A DNA stretch of 11,309 nucleotides. It comes from Holosporales bacterium. GTDB lineage: Bacteria; Pseudomonadota; Alphaproteobacteria; RUG11792. The translations under genes were made by a program, and so were the position numbers. The notes below the pieces were generated by a model. It worked only from the letters and a program-made list of their open reading frames with translations, had not been told where the DNA came from and made no database searches. This document shows positions 6,431-11,309 of the stretch, in pieces. The stretch lies in assembly GCA_031263345.1 (NCBI GenBank), contig JAISFY010000059.1:1-11309 (forward strand), read 5' to 3'. How positions within the stretch are numbered: the stretch's first letter is position 1; each line of letters starts with the position of its first letter.

Positions 6431-6754
6431 ATGAAAAGAAACATTACTAACTTACTTCAAGAAAGGGTAACACTGTTGGAAATGAACGACGATAATACAC
6501 CACCACTGCCATCCATGGTAACTACGGTCCAGCGGTTTAGGGATATCGTGAATGCCAGGGCATTTATCAGACCAATAAATGGCCATGAAACTGGTATGTA
6601 TGAGATCATCCTCCCGATGCTAACCATCCTGAAAAGTAAAACATTCAGTGGAGTCAGATGGGATAATGTCGAATATGAATGTATATCCGTTTTTAAAGAA
6701 TACTGTGATCGATATCTTAAGGGAAATATTAAACGAATCTCAGACCGAGAATGA
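6431..6754 (+). CDS. Phage head-tail adaptor (head-tail joining family, 107 aa)
   Basis: The ATG follows AGAGGTATTATT, almost the same translation signal as the previous gene, with an 11-nt gap. The length of 107 aa is typical of the joining family. Visible features are an early LLQERVTLLE strand (8-17), then RFRDIVNARAFIRPINGHE (36-54), then a Val/Ile-rich strand, WDNVEYECISV (75-85) and a short C-terminal strand. This is the small beta-sandwich layout of gp10/FII-type stoppers that cap the connector. The order after the gp6-like gene equals g6-g7 of the RcGTA cluster. It is the last gene of the run; no tail terminator or major tail gene follows. The assignment rests on position plus weak motifs. 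Confidence 0.65.
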   Translation: MKRNITNLLQERVTLLEMNDDNTPPLPSMVTTVQRFRDIVNARAFIRPINGHETGMYEIILPMLTILKSKTFSGVRWDNVEYECISVFKEYCDRYLKGNIKRISDRE

Positions 6755-6786
6755 GATAAATGTAAACACATAGCGAAACAATTCAA

Positions 6787-6803
6787 GAAAGATCGTGTCT
6801 TTC
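6787..6803 (+). terminator. Weak hairpin after the phage-like operon
   Basis: GAAAGA-tcgtg-TCTTTC is a perfect 6-bp stem located 33 nt after the stop at 6754. It is AT-rich and no clear T-tract follows, so it is only a possible terminator. Confidence 0.25.
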
Positions 6804-6821
6804 CTCAATTAATACAAAATA

Positions 6822-6840
6822 GTATAATTAACGGTATAAT
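6822..6840 (+). promoter_or_regulatory. Twin TATAAT -10 candidates before the MotB-like gene
   Basis: GTATAAT occurs twice, at 6822-6828 and 6834-6840, 12 nt apart. Both are perfect -10 hexamers, but no good -35 box stands at 16-18 nt from either. Transcription from here would give a leader of about 30-45 nt. It probably separates the housekeeping genes from the phage-like operon. Confidence 0.4.
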
Positions 6841-6875
6841 CTCGCTGGTAAATCTCACGAGCTCCGTTTCTGGCC

Positions 6876-7835
6876 ATGCCCTTCTCAAGACGCAGCAAAA
6901 AAAATGAACAGGTAGACATCTGGCCGGGTTTTGTTGACGCTCTATCGACAGTTCTACTCGTATTCATTTTCGTTTTGGTTGGATTTATTTCATCACAAAT
7001 TTATTTATCTGGCATTATTTTTGATAAAGATTCATCCCTCGCAAATATGAAGTCCAAGTTGTCAGAGGTTTGTGCCCTCCTCTCCTCAGAAAAATCCACA
7101 TCGGCCAAACTCACATCCGAAAATTCCGAACTCATAAAAACGATCTCTGAATTGAACAAATCGATTCAGACTCTACAGGGCATGCTCGATCAGGAAGAGT
7201 CACTATTGAAAAAAGAAAAGTCCGAAAAGTCGACACTGGCCGAGAAGATTGATAAATTAACGAAACGACTTAATAACGCACTGATTGCCATTGCCGCAGA
7301 ATGTAAAAACACAGAAGAGCAGAAAAGATTAATCGAAACCATCAAGAAGGAAAATATTAAACTTAATGAATTATTCAAGGTGAGGCTGTATCGCTCGGAA
7401 TTCTTCGATAAGCTCCGGGATATAGTCCATAACAAGAAAGGAATTCGTATAGCTGGCGATCGATTCATTTTTCAATCTGAATTGTTCTTCGATTCGGCAT
7501 CAGATGAACTCAGCGAACCCGGAAAGATACAGGTCGCCGAAATCGCTACTATCATCAAAGCGATCGTACACAAAATCCCAAAAAAGATCAGATGGATATT
7601 AAGGGTAGATGGCCATACGGATATAAGACCCATAACCGGCGGGAAATTTGCATCCAATTGGGAACTTTCATCTGCCAGAGCCATTGCCGTTGTGAAATTT
7701 CTAATTGAATGCGGGGTACCTCCTAAAAACCTAGCGGCCACCGGATTCGGAGAAAATCATCCGGTATCTCAGGGAAGTTCTCAGGAGGATCTTGCTAAAA
7801 ACAGAAGAATAGAACTCAAATTGGACGAACGATGA
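6876..7835 (+). CDS. MotB-like OmpA-family peptidoglycan-binding envelope protein (319 aa)
   Basis: The N-terminus MPFSRRSKK is followed by a signal-anchor helix at about 19-42, beginning DIWPGFVDALSTVLL. Asp21 in this helix aligns with the proton-path Asp32 of MotB (WxxxxADFxT). Residues 52-168 are a long polar coiled coil. The OmpA C-terminal domain follows at about 190-319, with FFDSASDEL, VDGHTD (244-249), NWELSSARA (261-269), GFGENHPV (290-297) and NRRIEL (309-314). A single inner-membrane pass with the domain in the periplasm holding the wall is expected. Such proteins are common in alphaproteobacteria, usually next to a MotA/ExbB-like channel subunit, which is not seen here. So it may be a motor-like stator or simply a wall anchor. 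No clear ribosome binding site precedes the ATG; the family-like N-terminus supports this start. Confidence 0.85.
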   Translation: MPFSRRSKKNEQVDIWPGFVDALSTVLLVFIFVLVGFISSQIYLSGIIFDKDSSLANMKSKLSEVCALLSSEKSTSAKLTSENSELIKTISELNKSIQTLQGMLDQEESLLKKEKSEKSTLAEKIDKLTKRLNNALIAIAAECKNTEEQKRLIETIKKENIKLNELFKVRLYRSEFFDKLRDIVHNKKGIRIAGDRFIFQSELFFDSASDELSEPGKIQVAEIATIIKAIVHKIPKKIRWILRVDGHTDIRPITGGKFASNWELSSARAIAVVKFLIECGVPPKNLAATGFGENHPVSQGSSQEDLAKNRRIELKLDER

Positions 7836-8416
7836 TGAAGAAGGCGATATTCATCATTTCTGGTCCATCGGGTTCCGGGAAGACGACCCTTATCAAACAC
7901 GTTTTACATACATTCCCTGATGAAATTGGGATAAGCATATCATGTACGACGCGCCCTCAGAGGATTCATGAACTAGACGGCATCGATTACCATTTTATCC
8001 CCCAAGAGAGGTTTATTACTCTTATAAAAAATGACGAGTTTTTAGAGTATACGGAATGTTACGGTAATCGATATGGAACATTGAAAAGTTCGGTAAATAA
8101 TTTATTACAAAATAAACGAATCTGCATAATGGACGTAGAATATTCGGGCGCAGGCAAGATTCTATCTCAGCAATTTGCTCCGACGATAACTAAAATTGGA
8201 ATTTTAATTCTTCCGCCGTCCATTTCGGCACTAAAGAATCGTCTCCTAAATCGTAAATCGGAAACGATCACATCGCTTAACAGGAGAGTAACAGAGTCAT
8301 TCGATATAGGCAAAATCGCTAGATACGACCACATACTAATTAACGACCAAATTAATCGCTCCAAGAATGAAATCTGCCAGATAGTTAAAGGTTGCTTTTT
8401 TTCGGCTTCATCTTAG
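7832..8416 (+). CDS. gmk: Guanylate kinase
   Basis: It phosphorylates GMP to GDP with ATP in the cytosol, an essential step of guanine nucleotide synthesis. The P-loop GPSGSGKT is at 11-18. The GMP-binding region follows: SCTTRPQR (37-44), ELDGIDYHFI (47-56), EYTECYGNRYGT (72-83) and DVEYSGA (101-107). LILPPS (125-130) and the Arg-rich lid RLLNRK, LNRRV (137-153) follow. At 194 aa it is slightly shorter than typical bacterial enzymes (about 205-220). DVEYSGA replaces the common D[IVL][DE]xQGA, so the usual Gln is Tyr/Ser here. The ATG overlaps the MotB-like stop as ATGATG; translation could start at 7832 or at the second ATG, 7835. Coupled translation is likely. In many bacteria gmk stands next to rpoZ or yicC, so this neighbourhood is unusual. 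Confidence 0.95.
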   Translation: MMKKAIFIISGPSGSGKTTLIKHVLHTFPDEIGISISCTTRPQRIHELDGIDYHFIPQERFITLIKNDEFLEYTECYGNRYGTLKSSVNNLLQNKRICIMDVEYSGAGKILSQQFAPTITKIGILILPPSISALKNRLLNRKSETITSLNRRVTESFDIGKIARYDHILINDQINRSKNEICQIVKGCFFSASS

Positions 8417-8426
8417 CCGGATATAG

Positions 8427-8461
8427 AAAGCCACAAGCTTAAGACGAAATTAGATGGCTTT
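8427..8461 (+). terminator. Possible terminator hairpin after gmk
   Basis: AAAGCCA (8427-8433) pairs with TGGCTTT (8455-8461), with a 21-nt loop containing the palindrome AAGCTT. Only a few T residues follow. The position, 10 nt after the gmk stop, is right, but the large loop and short T-run make it weak. The rest of the 142-nt gap to pepA shows no clear promoter. Confidence 0.3.
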
Positions 8462-8558
8462 TCCCGAGCTGAATGTGTACTTCTAATTTTGTAGCGTTAG
8501 CGATTCATTTTGAGTAAAATGCCAATGTGTATGATTTACGTGAGTTTAAGGTATCGTA

Positions 8559-10061
8559 ATGAACACGACCGTCATCTTTTCTGAGTCGTTAAATACTAGC
8601 TCTTTGGACGTTGTCGTTATAGTTTCGGTCGAAGATGGTATCGGGTTCATCGAAAAGAAATTACTCCTTCACGTCGGGAAGGATATCGCCGGTGGCATCG
8701 TAAAAGAATGTAACGGTCTTTCATACGGTAAGATTAGGAGCTTTCGCACCATCGCTACGGACGGGAGATTGATTAAGGTAATCATAGCGAGCGCTGGAAA
8801 GAGAGGGTCGGCAACGCGTGCGAATATTGAGAAGTTAGGTGGCTATATTTACAATGCGATAAAAGCGAAGGACGCGAAGATCGGAATTTACAATGATATC
8901 GAAACGGGACTAGAGTTGGCTGCCGCGTATTTGGCTTCAGGACTTCTCCTAAAATCGTGGACTTTCGATAAATACAAATCCAAACCGGAAACACAGAAGA
9001 TTAGTGCGATCGAATGCAAAACTTGCTACTCAGAGTTGAATAGAGATGGATTTTCCTTTTTAGAGAGCTTGGCGGATTGTGTATCCTTGGTCAAGGATAT
9101 GGTAACGGAACCGGCCAACGTAATGAATCCTGATCAGGTTCTGGAAATCGCGACGTCCCTGAAACAACTTGGGATTAAAGTTTCAGTTTTAGATCAGCGA
9201 GATATGGAAAAGGTTGGGATGAATGCAATTCTTGGAGTGGGTCGTGGAAGCGCTTATCCGACTTATTTAATTGCGATGGAATACCATACCGATAAGACCA
9301 AGAGCAAAATAGCGCTCATTGGGAAGGGGTTAACTTTTGATTCGGGAGGTCTTTGTCTCAAACCGGCTACTAAAATGGGAGAGATGAAGGGAGATATGAC
9401 GGGAGCAGCCGTCGTTATCGGGATACTGAAGGGCCTGGCCACCCAAAGGGCGAAGGTCAATATCGTCGGCATCATTGGGGTAACCGAAAATTTGATTTCG
9501 GAGAAATCCCTGAAACCGGGAGATATCGTTACCTCCATGTCGAAAAAAACGATTGAAATCGATAATACGGATGCCGAGGGGAGGCTCGTGTTAGCTGACG
9601 CCTTATGGTATGCTCACGAAAAGTTCGCTCCAAAAATGATTATAGATATCGCTACTTTGACTGGAGCTATTCATGTTGCCTTGGGGCACGAATTTGCTGG
9701 TCTATTTTCGAATTCGGATCGATTGGCAGGTGAGCTTGAGAAGTCTGGGAAGATCGTAGGAGAGAAGCTCTGGAGGCTGCCGTTGAATCCCTCCTTCGCC
9801 GACGACATAAAATCTGTAATCGCCGATATTAAGAATGTGGGCTCGGGACGTGGGGCTGGAAGTATTACGGCCGCCATGTTTTTGAAAGAATTCGTCCCAG
9901 ACGAAATCGAGTGGGCTCATCTCGATATCGCGTCAACTGGATGGGATTCGAGGGATCGGGCCCTATCGAAGAAGGGGGCTACCGGCTTCGGGGTTCGACT
10001 TTTAATCGATTTCATAACGCGCTATTACGAGGATAATGCTCGAGGAGACTCAGTCTTATGA
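8559..10061 (+). CDS. pepA: Leucyl aminopeptidase (M17 family, cytosolic)
   Basis: This di-metal enzyme removes N-terminal residues from peptides in the cytosol; in E. coli PepA also binds DNA in carAB regulation and Xer recombination. At 500 aa it has the usual length. The N-terminal domain (1-about 160) is diverged as usual. The catalytic part holds the complete active site: KGLTFDSGGLCLKP with Lys256, Asp261 and Lys268, KGDMTGAA with Asp279, and the signature NTDAEGRL (336-343) with Asp338, Glu340 and Arg342. Spacing agrees with E. coli Lys270, Asp275, Lys282, Asp293, Asp353, Glu355 and Arg357. ATLTGA (365-370), EKLWRLPL (402-409), WAHLDIA (452-458) and GATGFGVRLL (473-482) follow. AAGG stands 7 nt before the ATG. 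The stop overlaps dnaN as ATGA. Confidence 0.96.
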   Translation: MNTTVIFSESLNTSSLDVVVIVSVEDGIGFIEKKLLLHVGKDIAGGIVKECNGLSYGKIRSFRTIATDGRLIKVIIASAGKRGSATRANIEKLGGYIYNAIKAKDAKIGIYNDIETGLELAAAYLASGLLLKSWTFDKYKSKPETQKISAIECKTCYSELNRDGFSFLESLADCVSLVKDMVTEPANVMNPDQVLEIATSLKQLGIKVSVLDQRDMEKVGMNAILGVGRGSAYPTYLIAMEYHTDKTKSKIALIGKGLTFDSGGLCLKPATKMGEMKGDMTGAAVVIGILKGLATQRAKVNIVGIIGVTENLISEKSLKPGDIVTSMSKKTIEIDNTDAEGRLVLADALWYAHEKFAPKMIIDIATLTGAIHVALGHEFAGLFSNSDRLAGELEKSGKIVGEKLWRLPLNPSFADDIKSVIADIKNVGSGRGAGSITAAMFLKEFVPDEIEWAHLDIASTGWDSRDRALSKKGATGFGVRLLIDFITRYYEDNARGDSVL

Positions 10062-11230
10062 AATTATCGATTAATCAAAAAATTCTGGAAAAGGCCCTTT
10101 CTCACTCTAATTGGATAATCGAAAAAAAGCAAACGGTGCCTATCCTGGGATATGTTTTATTTCAAGCATTACGGGAAGATGGGAGCCTGGTAATTACGGC
10201 GACGAATATGGATATGACGATAGTTAGTACAATAAAATGTGATGTTCAGTCGAACGGAGTTTATTGTCTTCCTGCGAGTTTGCTTTATGAAATTATCAGG
10301 AAAATTAAGCCAGGATCCGATGTGTATTTTGAATTTGATCATGAAAATAACTCGATTGCCGTTAAGAGTAATAAGGCTGCCTTTTCGATTCATCACATGG
10401 ATTGCAGCGGGTTTCCTCCTATCGCATCTCCAGAGTATCCGGTTTCATTCTCGATGAATACCAAAGTCCTCAGGAGTGCTATCGACATCTCGAAGGTTGC
10501 CATGCTTCAGGATAATTCGAGGTTTCATCTAAACGGGATTCACATACATTTCGACGACGACCCAGCAATTAGGAAGCTCAAGTTCGTCGCGACCGATTTG
10601 TTTCGCATAGCCTGCGTTAGTGTTAACGCACCACCTGCCGCTCAGAACCTACCGCCCGCTATCATATCTAAACGAACGGTTCTAGAGCTCGTAAAGTTAA
10701 TCGATGCTGGGACTGATACGGACGTTTCCGTTTCCGTATCTGAAAACAGAATTGCCTTCAACTTGGAATCTCCCGATACTATAAAGACGGAGTTTAGTTC
10801 CAGGTTGGTTAATGGTACATTTCCAGAATACAAGGCTGCGCTAGATGTGTCAAATGATAAAATTTTGATCGTAAATACGTCAGATTTTATTGATGCTCTC
10901 GAGAGGGTCAGTACTATCGTAACCGATTCGACGAGTTCGGTCAAACTGACGATCTATCAGGATAAGCTAATTTTTGATGGCGTTAGCCGAGAATTTGGAT
11001 CTGCGAGCGATGAGATAGAGGCATCTTTTAATGGCTTCGAATCATTCGAAATCTGCTTTAATAGTAAATATTTATTGGACATATTAGGGCAGATTAAAAC
11101 TCCACAGGTAAAGTTGTTGTTGGCGGAAAGTAATTCCTCGACAATTATTGAACCAATCGATATAACTGAAAAGGCGGATATAGATATGATATTCGCGATA
11201 ATGCCAATTGAAGTAGTAAAAAATATATGA
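10058..11230 (+). CDS. dnaN: DNA polymerase III beta subunit (sliding clamp)
   Basis: The clamp is a ring dimer that tethers polymerase III and other partners to DNA. Length is 390 aa (E. coli 366). Three similar domains are expected at about 1-125, 126-250 and 251-390. Clamp hallmarks are TVPILGYVLFQA (26-37), LVITATNMDM (44-53), FVATDLFRIA (176-185, corresponding to TVATDGHRLA), NGTFPEY (252-258) and the C-terminal MPIEV (382-386, corresponding to MPMRL). These last two elements shape the pocket for clamp-binding motifs. Here they deviate: GHRL is LFRI, the arm has Glu for Arg, and four residues follow it. GAGGAG at 10042-10047 lies 10 nt before the ATG, inside pepA, with ATGA overlap suggesting coupled translation. 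dnaN is often beside dnaA or recF; dnaA is not in this window. Confidence 0.96.
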   Translation: MKLSINQKILEKALSHSNWIIEKKQTVPILGYVLFQALREDGSLVITATNMDMTIVSTIKCDVQSNGVYCLPASLLYEIIRKIKPGSDVYFEFDHENNSIAVKSNKAAFSIHHMDCSGFPPIASPEYPVSFSMNTKVLRSAIDISKVAMLQDNSRFHLNGIHIHFDDDPAIRKLKFVATDLFRIACVSVNAPPAAQNLPPAIISKRTVLELVKLIDAGTDTDVSVSVSENRIAFNLESPDTIKTEFSSRLVNGTFPEYKAALDVSNDKILIVNTSDFIDALERVSTIVTDSTSSVKLTIYQDKLIFDGVSREFGSASDEIEASFNGFESFEICFNSKYLLDILGQIKTPQVKLLLAESNSSTIIEPIDITEKADIDMIFAIMPIEVVKNI

Positions 11231-11237
11231 GGTAGTT

Positions 11238-11309
11238 ATGGACTTTTCTGACACGTTTTTAAAAGATTTGAACATACGTGGGTTTTTTTATCAGTGCACA
11301 GACCCCAAG
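11238..11309 (+). CDS. tyrS: Tyrosyl-tRNA synthetase, N-terminal fragment (24 codons)
   Basis: The reading frame starts 7 nt after the dnaN stop, with TGAGGT overlapping that stop as ribosome binding site. It runs off the right edge. The 24 residues contain FLKDLNIRGFFYQCTD, which fits the bacterial TyrS start (xFLxxLxxRGFxxQxTD), where the enzyme's first helix precedes the catalytic domain. Catalytic HxGH and KMSKS motifs lie outside the window, so the call depends on this N-terminal match only. The tight spacing suggests transcription with pepA and dnaN. Confidence 0.75.
   Translation, partial: MDFSDTFLKDLNIRGFFYQCTDPK

Noticed and set aside
8403..8419. CGGCT/AGCCG hairpin at the end of gmk as a terminator
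   Set aside because: The T-run precedes the stem on the plus strand and no T-run follows on either strand in the right place.
1..11309. CRISPR array, tRNA, rRNA, transposase or integrase
   Set aside because: No regularly spaced repeats, tRNA-like folds or recognisable recombinase motifs were seen when reading both strands.

Overview
The window looks like part of an alphaproteobacterial chromosome, most plausibly a host-associated lineage of the Rickettsiales/Holosporales type. That placement is an inference. It rests on AT-rich housekeeping genes, a MotB-like OmpA protein with the N-terminal signature common in alphaproteobacteria, and a partial phage/gene-transfer-agent-like cluster next to core genes. 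No rRNA, tRNA, CRISPR array or transposase was recognised.

Region 1 (1-2716, minus strand) holds two genes for exported proteins. The left one has 459 codons and runs off the left edge without a stop. It has an export signal, a helical N-terminal part and a long Pro/Arg-rich, probably disordered tail built from degenerate in-frame repeats on very GC-rich DNA. The right one (333 aa) is a helical exported protein. The two mature proteins look unrelated. However, about 70 nt spanning the -10 box, a small inverted repeat at the expected transcription start, the ribosome binding site and the first six codons are nearly identical (64 of 70 by hand alignment). Both genes also have a plausible -35 box 17 nt upstream of the same -10 box. 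They look like co-regulated members of a leader-sharing secreted-protein family.

Region 2 (2694-3049) is a divergent, AT-rich intergenic stretch with candidate promoters and possible decayed sequence.

Region 3 (3050-6754, plus strand) is a five-gene, closely spaced phage-derived operon. It contains a 505-aa tail/baseplate-like protein, a 274-aa unknown, a SleB-type cell wall hydrolase, a gp6-like head-tail connector and a head-tail adaptor. The last two match the type of the consecutive g6-g7 pair of the alphaproteobacterial gene transfer agent. No terminase, portal, capsid, tape-measure or integrase gene is in the window.

Region 4 (6876-11309, plus strand) is housekeeping: a MotB/OmpA-like envelope protein whose stop overlaps guanylate kinase (gmk), then after 142 nt leucyl aminopeptidase (pepA), whose stop overlaps the DNA polymerase III beta clamp gene (dnaN), and then the first 24 codons of probable tyrosyl-tRNA synthetase (tyrS). 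The ATGA overlaps suggest translational coupling within the pairs.
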